From contig JAXHLR010000002.1 in assembly GCA_034521975.1 (NCBI GenBank), positions 335,001 to 399,000 of the forward strand: a stretch of 64,000 nucleotides of DNA, read 5' to 3'. Below are positions 9,827 to 17,786 of this stretch, piece by piece; within the stretch, counting starts at the first letter, position 1, and the number at the start of each line of letters is the position of its first letter. Made by a program: the position numbers and the translations under genes. The notes beneath the pieces are model-generated. The model was not told the origin of the DNA. It saw only the letters and a list, made by a program, of their open reading frames with translations, and did no database searches. Origin of the DNA: Acidimicrobiales bacterium (GTDB lineage Bacteria > Actinomycetota > Acidimicrobiia > Acidimicrobiales > SKKL01).

Positions 9827-9856
9827 TTGCAAGCATTTGCTCACTGGCGTTACTAT
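9827..9856 (+). promoter_or_regulatory. Leaderless promoter of the phasin-like gene
   Basis: A textbook pair: TTGCAA at 9827-9832, an 18-base spacer and TACTAT at 9851-9856, with the ATG starting 6 bases later. One of the clearest leaderless promoters in the window. Confidence 0.75.
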
Positions 9857-9862
9857 CGAGCC

Positions 9863-10426
9863 ATGACCACGAACGACACCACCCCCATCGCCAAGGCCCA
9901 GACGGCCGCGCAGGATCTGCTCAACCGCACCCAGGACGCGACCCGCCAGTTCATCGAGACCCTCACCGAATCGACCGAACGGCTCTCCACCGAGGTCACG
10001 AGCAATGCCAGGAACGCTGCCGAGCAGGCCGACGAGGCCCGTGAGCGTGTCACCGGCGAGCTTCGCTCCAAGGCCGAACCCACCGCCGAGCAGGTGACGG
10101 GGGCGGTCAACGAGCTGATCTCGTGGGCTCGCCGCAACAGCGATCGCCTCATCGCCGACCTCGACGAGTTCCGGTCCGAGCTCGGTGTCCGTTTGGCGCC
10201 GGTCACCGTCGTCACCAAGGCCGACTTGGCCGAGCTCGAAGCCCGCGTGTCTGAGACCGAGGCGAAGTTGGCCAAGGCTCTGAAGGCGACCTCGTCCAAG
10301 TCTGGCGCCGGCACCAAGGCTGCCTCGTCCGAGTCTGGCGCCGGCACCAAGGCGACCTCGTCCAAGTCGGGCGCCGGCACCAAGGCTGCCAGCAGCGGCG
10401 CCGGCACCAAGGCCACCGGGGCCTGA
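9863..10426 (+). CDS. Phasin-like amphipathic helical protein with C-terminal 11-residue repeats
   Basis: 187 aa. Residues 1 to about 130 form long amphipathic helices with few hydrophobic blocks, then a short coiled coil (AELEARVSETEAKLAKAL). The composition resembles phasins, which coat storage granules, but no diagnostic domain is certain. The tail is built of near-identical 11-residue units (KATSSKSGAGT, KAASSESGAGT) rich in Lys, Ala, Ser and Gly. The start at 9863 is fixed by the promoter just upstream. It overlaps the probable tlyA start. Function is a guess from composition. Confidence 0.6.
   Translation: MTTNDTTPIAKAQTAAQDLLNRTQDATRQFIETLTESTERLSTEVTSNARNAAEQADEARERVTGELRSKAEPTAEQVTGAVNELISWARRNSDRLIADLDEFRSELGVRLAPVTVVTKADLAELEARVSETEAKLAKALKATSSKSGAGTKAASSESGAGTKATSSKSGAGTKAASSGAGTKATGA
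10283..10408 (+). repeat. 33-bp in-frame minisatellite
   Basis: Three 33-bp units (10283-10315, 10316-10348, 10349-10381) and a shortened 27-bp unit (10382-10408), each ending GGCGCCGGCACC, encode the repeat tail of the phasin-like protein. Units differ at a few positions, mostly the alternating AAGGCGACC/AAGGCTGCC. Copy number is likely to vary between strains. Confidence 0.9.
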
Positions 10427-11265
10427 TCATCGCCACCAGCCGTCGACGCCTCGACGTCGAGCTGGTCCGGCGGGGCCTGAGCCCCAGCCGAGAACAGGCT
10501 CAGGCCGACATCCGGTCTGGGCGGGTGACCGTCGGTGGCGCGATCGCCGACAAGGCGGCCCGGTTGGTCGCGCCCGGCGAGTCGCTCAACATCGCGGGGC
10601 CCGGTCCACGCTTCGTCAGTCGTGGTGGCGACAAGCTGGCCGCCGCGCTCGAACGCTTCAACATCGACCCGACCGGCCGGCGCGCCATCGACTGCGGCGC
10701 CTCCACGGGGGGATTCACCGACGTCCTGCTCCAGCACGGTGCCAGCCAGGTCGTCGCCGTCGACGTCGGCCGAGGGCAGCTGCACGAACACCTGCGCGAC
10801 GACGATCGGGTGCAGTCCCACGAGCGGACGTCGCTGCGCGGCCTCGATCCAGAGGCCGTGGGCGGTCCGGCGGAGCTGGTCGTGGCCGACTTGTCGTTCA
10901 TCTCCCTGAGGACCGTCGTCGCCGACCTGCTGGCGTTGTGCCTGCCCGGGGCCGACGTGGTGGTCCTCGTGAAGCCACAGTTCGAAGCCGGACGTCAGGA
11001 GGCCTCCAGGGGACGGGGAGTGATCAGCGACCCCGACATCTGGTTGCGGGTCCTCGGTGAGGTGCGTGACGCGATCAACGCTGGTGGAGCGGCCATCATG
11101 GGGGCCATGGTCTCCCCACTCACCGGAGCCGATGGCAACGTCGAGTTCCTCCTGCACCTCCGCGCTCCCGAGCCGATGGTCACCTCGTCGCCTGCCGAGA
11201 CGATCGACGGCTGGTTGCGCGACGCGGTGCGGGCGGCGGTCGAGTTGCGGGGCGCGCATGGCTGA
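10423..11265 (+). CDS. tlyA: TlyA family rRNA 2'-O-methyltransferase
   Basis: About 280 aa. TlyA methylates ribose 2'-OH groups in 16S and 23S rRNA, and its loss gives capreomycin resistance in mycobacteria. An S4 RNA-binding domain spans about residues 7-60 (RRLDVELVRRGLSPSREQA). A Rossmann methyltransferase follows, with AIDCGASTGGFTDVLL near 88 and VVADLSFISL. No ATG, GTG or TTG precedes the S4 domain in frame. The likeliest start is CTG at 10423, overlapping the previous stop as CTGA. A GTG at 10525 would delete most of the S4 domain. nadK overlaps its end. Confidence 0.85.
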   Translation: MIIATSRRRLDVELVRRGLSPSREQAQADIRSGRVTVGGAIADKAARLVAPGESLNIAGPGPRFVSRGGDKLAAALERFNIDPTGRRAIDCGASTGGFTDVLLQHGASQVVAVDVGRGQLHEHLRDDDRVQSHERTSLRGLDPEAVGGPAELVVADLSFISLRTVVADLLALCLPGADVVVLVKPQFEAGRQEASRGRGVISDPDIWLRVLGEVRDAINAGGAAIMGAMVSPLTGADGNVEFLLHLRAPEPMVTSSPAETIDGWLRDAVRAAVELRGAHG

Positions 11266-12106
11266 GGTGGGCCTGGTGCTGCACCAGCATCGGCCGATGG
11301 TGAAGGCGGTAGCTGCCGGGGCGATCGACTGGTTGGGCGCTCACGGCCACTCCACGCGCGTCACGACCACCGACGCGCCGGCGGTCGCCGGCGTCGGCGT
11401 CGACGACCACGAGTTCGCCGAAGGACTCGATCTGGTGCTCAGCCTCGGAGGCGACGGCACGATGCTGCGCTCGGTCCGTCTGGTCGCGTCCCACGACGTC
11501 GACGTGCTCGGCGTCAACGTGGGCCGCCTCGGCTACCTCACCGAGATCGAACCGGCCGAGCTCGAGACCGCGCTCGAACGGTACTTCGCCGGCGATCACA
11601 CCATCGAGACCCGGATGCTGCTGTCGGTGACCGCCACCATCGCCGGCCACGGTGGCACCGTCGAACACGCGCTCAACGAGGCGGTGCTCGAGCGGATCGC
11701 GCCCGGCCACACGGTGCGGCTGGCCGTGACCATCGACGATGAGTACTTCAGCGCCTACATCGCCGACGGCCTCATCGTCGCCACGCCCACCGGGTCCACG
11801 GCCTACGCGATGTCGGCTCGAGGGCCGATCATCGACCCCGGGCACCGGGCGTTGCTGCTCACCCCCGTGTCGCCCCACATGCTCTTCGACCGCAGCCTGG
11901 TCCTCGAACCCGAGACCGAGCTCGTCGTCGCCGTTGCCGATCATCGTCCCGCGGCGCTGACCATCGACGGCCAGCCGGCTGGGCAGCTCGACGAGGGCGA
12001 CTCGATAACCTGTCGCGCATCGAGGCATTCGGCACGGTTGGTCACCTTCGGACCGCGCGAGTTCCACCGGATCCTCAAGAACAAGTTCGGATTGAACGAT
12101 CGATGA
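11258..12106 (+). CDS. nadK: NAD kinase
   Basis: 282 aa. Phosphorylates NAD to NADP using ATP or polyphosphate. The GGDGTMLR motif near residue 64 is the catalytic signature. NEAVLERIAPGHTVRL and GLIVATPTGSTAYAMSARGP form the NAD-binding core. The ATG at 11258 overlaps the end of tlyA by 8 bases, so translation is coupled. The tlyA-nadK-recN order matches mycobacteria. Confidence 0.95.
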   Translation: MAEVGLVLHQHRPMVKAVAAGAIDWLGAHGHSTRVTTTDAPAVAGVGVDDHEFAEGLDLVLSLGGDGTMLRSVRLVASHDVDVLGVNVGRLGYLTEIEPAELETALERYFAGDHTIETRMLLSVTATIAGHGGTVEHALNEAVLERIAPGHTVRLAVTIDDEYFSAYIADGLIVATPTGSTAYAMSARGPIIDPGHRALLLTPVSPHMLFDRSLVLEPETELVVAVADHRPAALTIDGQPAGQLDEGDSITCRASRHSARLVTFGPREFHRILKNKFGLNDR

Positions 12107-12161
12107 TCTCGGCCCACGCGGACGGGGGCGGTCATCAGCCGGTCGAGCGAGAGGTGTGGCG

Positions 12162-13766
12162 GTGCTGATCGAGCTGGCAGTACGAAACCTGGGCGTGATC
12201 GAGGAGAGTCGACTCCTGTTCGGGCGAGGCATGACCGCGCTCACCGGCGAGACCGGAGCCGGCAAGACCCTCATCGTCGATGCGATCGAGCTGTTGGTGG
12301 GCGCTCGCGCCGACTCGACCCTGGTGCGTCCCGGTGCCGACGAAGCCGTCATCGAAGGCCGCTTCGCGCCGGGAGACCCCGACGAATCCGACGGATCCGA
12401 GGTCGTCCTGGCTCGCGCCGTGCCACGGAACGGCCGTTCTCGTGCCTATGTCGACGGTCGGTTGGCCACCGTGGCCGAACTGGCCGACTGGGGGCGGCGT
12501 CTGATCGATCTCCACGGACAGCACGCGCACCAGTCGCTGCTGTCCACCGCGGTGCAGCGCGAGGTTCTCGACCGTTTCGGGGCGATCGACCTCGACGACC
12601 TACGCCGCGCTCGGCGCCACCTGGTCGAGCTCGACGCCGAGCTCGCCGCGCTCGGAGGCGACGAACGGGCCAGAGCCCGCGAGATCGATCTCTACCGCTT
12701 CCAGGTCGACGAGCTCGATGCCGCCCACCTCGAGGACCCCGGCGAAGACCATGCGCTCGACGCCGAGGAAGACCTGCTGGCCGACGCCGTCGCTCACCAG
12801 GAGGCAGCGGCCGCGGCGGTCGCCGCGCTGGCCGAGGACGCAGGCGCCCTCGATTCGGTGGCGGTGGCGCTGTCTGTGTTGGCCGGTCGGGGCCCCTTCA
12901 CCGACCACGAGCAACGCCTGCGAAGCATCAGTGCCGAGCTCAGCGAACTGGTGGCCGACGTGCGCACCACCGGCGAGTCGATCGACCCTGACCCCGAACG
13001 TCTCGATGCGGTCCGATCGCGCCGCCAGTTGCTTCGCGAGCTGCGACGCAAGTACGGCGACACCCTCGCCGAGGTCATCGACTACGCCACCACGGCCAGG
13101 GGCCGGCTCGCCGAGCTCGAAGGTCACGATGCCACCGCCGCGCGCCTCGACAGCGAGCGCACTGAGGCCCTGCAGGCCCTGACCGATGCCGAGACCGCGA
13201 TCGGAGCCGCTCGACGGGCTGCGGCACCGGGGTTGGCCATGGCGATCACCACCCGCCTGGCCGATCTCGCCATGGACAAGGCCCAGGTCGAGGTGTCGGT
13301 GGGATCGGTCGATCCCGGCGACGACGTCGAGCTCTATCTCGCCGCCAACCCCGGCTCGCCCGCGCTGCCCCTGGCCAAGACCGCGTCGGGCGGTGAGTTG
13401 GCGAGGACGATGCTGGCGATCCGGCTGGTGCTCACCGCTGGACCCCCGACGCTGGTCTTCGACGAGGTCGATGCGGGCATCGGCGGCGAGGCGGCGGTCG
13501 CGGTGGGACGGGCGCTGGCCGAGGTCGCGGGCGACCATCAGGTGCTGGTGGTGACCCACCTCCCGCAGGTGGCGGCCCACGCCGACCACCAGGTGGCCAT
13601 CACCAAGCACGACCAGGACGACACCACGGTTTCGCAGACGTCCACCCTCGACCGCGACGACCGGGTGGTCGAGCTGTCGCGGATGCTGTCGGGCACCCTC
13701 GACAGCTCCACCGCGCGGCGCCACGCGGCGGAGCTGCTCGACCAAGCCCGACGAGCCCGGCCGTGA
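12162..13766 (+). CDS. recN: DNA repair protein RecN
   Basis: 534 aa SMC-like ATPase acting in double-strand-break repair. Walker A GETGAGKT lies near residue 30. Two coiled-coil arms occupy the middle (about 150-380). The ABC signature SGGELAR is near 410 and Walker B LVFDEVDAGIGG near 432. The GTG at 12162 was chosen because the AGAGG site is then 7 bases away and the N-terminus MLIELAVRNLGVIEE matches RecN. The GTG at 12156 would sit too close to that site. Overlaps steA as GTGA. Confidence 0.94.
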   Translation: MLIELAVRNLGVIEESRLLFGRGMTALTGETGAGKTLIVDAIELLVGARADSTLVRPGADEAVIEGRFAPGDPDESDGSEVVLARAVPRNGRSRAYVDGRLATVAELADWGRRLIDLHGQHAHQSLLSTAVQREVLDRFGAIDLDDLRRARRHLVELDAELAALGGDERARAREIDLYRFQVDELDAAHLEDPGEDHALDAEEDLLADAVAHQEAAAAAVAALAEDAGALDSVAVALSVLAGRGPFTDHEQRLRSISAELSELVADVRTTGESIDPDPERLDAVRSRRQLLRELRRKYGDTLAEVIDYATTARGRLAELEGHDATAARLDSERTEALQALTDAETAIGAARRAAAPGLAMAITTRLADLAMDKAQVEVSVGSVDPGDDVELYLAANPGSPALPLAKTASGGELARTMLAIRLVLTAGPPTLVFDEVDAGIGGEAAVAVGRALAEVAGDHQVLVVTHLPQVAAHADHQVAITKHDQDDTTVSQTSTLDRDDRVVELSRMLSGTLDSSTARRHAAELLDQARRARP

Positions 13767-14929
13767 GCACGCCTCGGGCCATGGGGGCCCGCCGCCGCCG
13801 GTCACATCCCATCGCTCCCGCACCGACGGTCGGAAGCGCCAGGGTCGGACGTCGCACCAAGGACCTGATCCAGCGGATCCATCCGGGCGACATCGCCGTC
13901 ATCGATCACGAGGATCTCGACCCGGTCGCCGCAGGGTCACTGGTGTCGGCCGGCGTGGGAGCGGTCGTCAACGCAGCCTCGTCGGTCTCAGGGCGCTACC
14001 CGAACCGTGGGCCGCTGCTGCTGACCGATGCGGGGATCCCCCTGGTCGACAACGTGGGGGCCGGGCTGCTCGACGAGATCACCGATGGCGAGGAGATCGC
14101 CGTCGTCGGCGCCGAGGTCCAGGTCGACGGCCGGCTGATCGGGCGCGGCGTTCGCCAGACCACCTCCACCCTCGACGTGGCGATCGCCGATGCGCGCGAC
14201 AGCATGGGACTCGAGCTGGCCCGGTTTGCCGAGAACACGCTTGGCTACCTGCAGCGCGAACAGCATCTGCTGCTCGACGACCTCGAGCTCCCTGCGCTTC
14301 GTACCCCTCTGGCCGGGCGCCAGGCGCTCATCGTGGTCAGGGGCAGTGACTACCGCGACGACCTCCAGATGCTGCGACGCAGCGGGTACATGACCGAGAT
14401 GCACCCGGTGCTCATCGGTGTCGACGGCGGTGCCGATGCCCTGCTCGAGATGGGCCTCAAACCCGACATGATCGTCGGCGACTTCGACTCGGTGTCCGAG
14501 CGGGCGCTGCTCAGCGGGGCGGAGCTGGTGGTCCATGGCTACCGCGACGGCCACGCGCCGGGAGCGGCGCGCCTCGACGAGCTCGGCCTGCCCTATGTGG
14601 TCGTCGCCCTCGAGGGCACGAGCGAGGACATCGCCATGCTGCTCGCCTACGAGAAGGGGACCGAGCTGATCGTCGCGGTGGGGACCCACAGCTCCATGGC
14701 GGACTTCCTCGACAAGGGCCGAGCGGGCATGGCCTCCACCTTCCTGGTGCGCATGAAGGTCGGGCCGATGCTGGTCGACGCCAAGGGTGTGAGCCGGCTC
14801 TACCGGCAGAGTGTCCGCAAGCGCGACCTCGCGTTGCTGGTGCTGGCCGCCATCTTCACCCTCACCGTGATCTTCGTCGTCAGCGAGCCACTGCGCGTGG
14901 TGCTCCGCGGCTACCTCTTGACGTTCTAG
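13763..14929 (+). CDS. steA: SteA-like septum protein (thiamin-pyrophosphokinase-like fold)
   Basis: 388 aa. The middle carries GVDGGADALLEMGLKPDMIVGDFDSVS, the substrate-binding pattern of thiamin-pyrophosphokinase-like domains. A C-terminal membrane segment (about 352-375) anchors it. In corynebacteria SteA and SteB form a complex at the cytokinetic ring that promotes cell separation through peptidoglycan hydrolases, and the Rv1697 homologue sits in the same gene order. GTGA overlap with recN; steB follows after 8 bases. Enzymatic activity has not been shown for the family to my knowledge. Confidence 0.85.
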   Translation: MSTPRAMGARRRRSHPIAPAPTVGSARVGRRTKDLIQRIHPGDIAVIDHEDLDPVAAGSLVSAGVGAVVNAASSVSGRYPNRGPLLLTDAGIPLVDNVGAGLLDEITDGEEIAVVGAEVQVDGRLIGRGVRQTTSTLDVAIADARDSMGLELARFAENTLGYLQREQHLLLDDLELPALRTPLAGRQALIVVRGSDYRDDLQMLRRSGYMTEMHPVLIGVDGGADALLEMGLKPDMIVGDFDSVSERALLSGAELVVHGYRDGHAPGAARLDELGLPYVVVALEGTSEDIAMLLAYEKGTELIVAVGTHSSMADFLDKGRAGMASTFLVRMKVGPMLVDAKGVSRLYRQSVRKRDLALLVLAAIFTLTVIFVVSEPLRVVLRGYLLTF

Positions 14930-14937
14930 GAGCACCC

Positions 14938-16149
14938 ATGATCAATCTCCGCTACCACATCGTGTCGATCACCGCGGTGTTCCTCGCGCTCGGTATCGGG
15001 GTGACGCTCGGCTCCACGATGATCCAGCGCTACACCATCGACACGCTCGAGAGCCGCCTCGACGAGCTCGACGACGAGGTCTCGCGCACCGACGAGGCGA
15101 ACGCGGCGCTGCGAACCGAGCTGGGCGAGAGAGATGATCTGGCCGACCAGCTCACCGACCAGGGTCGAGCGCTGTTCGGGGGTCACCTCAGCGAGGTCCC
15201 GGTCCTGATGCTGTCGGTTCAGGGAACCAGCGACGACCTGGTCGATGCGGCTCGCGCCTCGCTGCGGGCTTCGGGGGCCGAGCTCAGCGGCACCCTCGTG
15301 TTCACCACCCGCTGGGAGGACCTCTCCTCCGAGGAGATCGCCGAGCTCTCCGAGGTGATCGACCGCCAGCTCTCCACCGCGACCCTGGCCCGATCGCTGG
15401 TGTTGCGCGAGTTGGCCGACGAGCTCGTCGAGGCCTCGGGCCCGGTCCCCGAGCCCGACGACGAGTCGTCCGACGACGCCGGCGACGCTCCTGGCGACGC
15501 CAGCGACGACGGCGGCGAGGCACCCGAGGGTGCCACCCTCGAGCCCGACCCGTCCGGCGAGGGCACTGGCGACGACGCGGCGCAGGACCCGGACGAGACC
15601 ACGACGACGATCGCCGGTCAGCCCGGCGAAGAGTCTCCCGACGCTCCCGCAGCCGAGGAGCCAGAGGAGCCGACCGAGGACCCAACTCCCGCGACCCCCG
15701 ACGCCGAGATCCTCGAGAGACTGCTGGCGCTGGGCTATCTCGAGTTCTTCCCCGAGCGCGAGGCCAGCCCCGTACCCCGTTTCGAGATGCGGTACGTGTT
15801 CGTCGTCGACGACGAGGCGTCGCTCGCGGCCGACCAGGTCGTCCTCCCCGTCCTGGAAGCCATGTCAGCGGGCGATCCGGCTCCGGTGGTGGTGGCCTCG
15901 AACCTGGCTCCTGCACCTCCGCTCACCGGCGACGACGACGCCGCCGAGGGCGACCGGACCACCGAGGTGATCGACGCGATCCGATCCGACGAAGACCTGC
16001 GGGAACGGATCAGCACCGTGGACGCGATCGGAACCTTCGTCGGCGATGCCGGGTTGGTCCTCGCGACCGCCGATCTCGAGGTGGGACTCGTCCAGCACGT
16101 GGGACTCGGACCAGATGCCGACCGGCTGTTGCCGGCAGGCGCGCCGTGA
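14938..16149 (+). CDS. steB: SteB/MctB-like membrane protein
   Basis: 403 aa. NLRYHIVSITAVFLALGIG forms an N-terminal transmembrane helix (about 5-25). A coiled coil (30-75) and an extracytoplasmic domain follow. A highly acidic Asp/Glu/Pro/Ala linker (about 165-255) is an unusually long insertion compared with mycobacterial MctB (Rv1698). The family has been described both as a copper-related channel and, in corynebacteria, as the SteA partner in cell separation. Its place directly after steA supports the latter. GTGA overlap with murJ. Confidence 0.85.
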   Translation: MINLRYHIVSITAVFLALGIGVTLGSTMIQRYTIDTLESRLDELDDEVSRTDEANAALRTELGERDDLADQLTDQGRALFGGHLSEVPVLMLSVQGTSDDLVDAARASLRASGAELSGTLVFTTRWEDLSSEEIAELSEVIDRQLSTATLARSLVLRELADELVEASGPVPEPDDESSDDAGDAPGDASDDGGEAPEGATLEPDPSGEGTGDDAAQDPDETTTTIAGQPGEESPDAPAAEEPEEPTEDPTPATPDAEILERLLALGYLEFFPEREASPVPRFEMRYVFVVDDEASLAADQVVLPVLEAMSAGDPAPVVVASNLAPAPPLTGDDDAAEGDRTTEVIDAIRSDEDLRERISTVDAIGTFVGDAGLVLATADLEVGLVQHVGLGPDADRLLPAGAP

Positions 16150-17786
16150 TCGGCGTCATCACACGCCCGCTGACGCGGGGATCTGACGGCGAGGGCGATC
16201 GCTCTCGCGACCAGCAGAACCTGACACGGGCCACCCTGGCGGTGTCGAGCCTCAACCTGGTGTCGCGCCTCACCGGCCTGGGTCGGGTCATCGCCATGTC
16301 CGCCGCCCTCGGCGCGACGGCCCTCGGCGACACCTACCAGGCGGCCAACCTCACCTCGAACATCCTCTTCGAGCTGCTCGCCGGAGGTGTCCTGTCGGCG
16401 GCGTTGGTGCCGACCTTCGTCGAGCTCATCGACCGGGGCCGGCGCGGGGAGGCAGCGCGGCTGGCCGGCGCGCTCCTGGGTGTCGCCCTGGCCCTGCTCG
16501 GCGTCGTGGTCGCGACGGCGTTGCTGCTGGCACCTCGCCTCATGGGGGTGCTCACCACCGGCGTCGCCGATGGCGATCTCCGGGCCGAGCAGGTCGAGCT
16601 CGGTACCTTCCTGTTGTGGTTCTTCCTCCCGCAGGTGCTGCTCTATGCGGTGGGCGCGGTGAGCACGGCGTTGCTCCACGCCGACCGGAGGTTCGTGGCG
16701 GCGGCGGTCGCTCCGGTGTTCAACAACCTGATGGTGATCGCAGCGATGGTGATGTTCTGGGCCATGCGCGACGGGCCTCCCGCGTTCGACCTGTCGATGG
16801 CCGAGAAGCTCGTGCTGGCGTCGGGCGCAACCCTCGGCGTCCTTGCGATGACCGTGGTCCCGTTGGTGGCGGTGTGGCGGAGCGGCCTGGCGCTCACCCC
16901 TCGATGGGCCCCCCGGCATCCCCAGATCCGTCCGCTGGCAGCCAAGGGGGTGTGGGCCGCCGGCCACCTCGGTCTCGCCCAGCTGTTCGCCTTGGTGACC
17001 CTGATCGTGGCCAACGAGGTCGTGGGCGGGGTCGTCGCCTACCAGGTGGCCTTCACCTTCTTCCTGTTGCCCTATGCGCTGCTGGCGAACCCACTCACCA
17101 CGACGCTGTTCCCGCGCCTGTCCGCCTCGGCCGCCGCCGGTCGATCCGACCAGCTGGCAATCGATCTGACCTGGGGACTGCGGATGCTGGCGTTCGTGCT
17201 CATCCCCGCCTCGTTCGTGCTGGCCGCGCTGACGCGTCCGCTGCTCGAGCTCGTCAGGCTCGGCAACCTCGACGGTCGTGGCGCCGACCTGGTCGCGGCC
17301 GCCACCGCTGCCTACCTGGCGGGTCTGCTCGGATACGCCACGTTCTTCCTCGTGACCAGGGCCTTCTACGCCCTGGGGGACACGCGGACTCCGACCCTGG
17401 TCAACCTGGCCACCATCTCGGTCGGGGTGATCGCCCTCATCGCCGGAGGAGCGATGTTCGACGCGACGCCGCTGCTGGTGTTCCTCGGCCTCACCCACGC
17501 CGCGGTGGTGACCGCCGGGTCGCTGGTGTTGCTGACCGGGATGGGTCGGCGGGTGGGGACCATCGCGCTGGGGCCCGCGCTGGCCCGCGATCTGATCTTG
17601 GGTGCCGTCGCCGGTCTGGCGGCCTGGACCGTGGTGGAGCTGATCGGCCACGACGGTCGCTTGGCCGCGGCACTGGCGGTGGGACTCGCCGGGATCGCAG
17701 CGGTGGCGGTCTATGTCGCCGCCCAGGCGGTGTTGGGTGCCCCCGAGCTTTCGCGGCTCCGGTCGGCAGAGGGCGGTGATCGGTGA
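16146..17786 (+). CDS. murJ: Lipid II flippase MurJ
   Basis: 546 aa MOP-superfamily membrane protein with about 14 predicted helices. It flips lipid II to the outer face for peptidoglycan synthesis. SRLTGLGRVIAMSAALG and NLTSNILFELLAGGVLSAALVPTF are the conserved N-terminal features. FYALGDTRTPTLVNL near 410 matches MurJ/MviN. It starts with GTG overlapping the steB stop and ends overlapping the next gene, placing it in a septum/envelope operon. Confidence 0.93.
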   Translation: MIGVITRPLTRGSDGEGDRSRDQQNLTRATLAVSSLNLVSRLTGLGRVIAMSAALGATALGDTYQAANLTSNILFELLAGGVLSAALVPTFVELIDRGRRGEAARLAGALLGVALALLGVVVATALLLAPRLMGVLTTGVADGDLRAEQVELGTFLLWFFLPQVLLYAVGAVSTALLHADRRFVAAAVAPVFNNLMVIAAMVMFWAMRDGPPAFDLSMAEKLVLASGATLGVLAMTVVPLVAVWRSGLALTPRWAPRHPQIRPLAAKGVWAAGHLGLAQLFALVTLIVANEVVGGVVAYQVAFTFFLLPYALLANPLTTTLFPRLSASAAAGRSDQLAIDLTWGLRMLAFVLIPASFVLAALTRPLLELVRLGNLDGRGADLVAAATAAYLAGLLGYATFFLVTRAFYALGDTRTPTLVNLATISVGVIALIAGGAMFDATPLLVFLGLTHAAVVTAGSLVLLTGMGRRVGTIALGPALARDLILGAVAGLAAWTVVELIGHDGRLAAALAVGLAGIAAVAVYVAAQAVLGAPELSRLRSAEGGDR

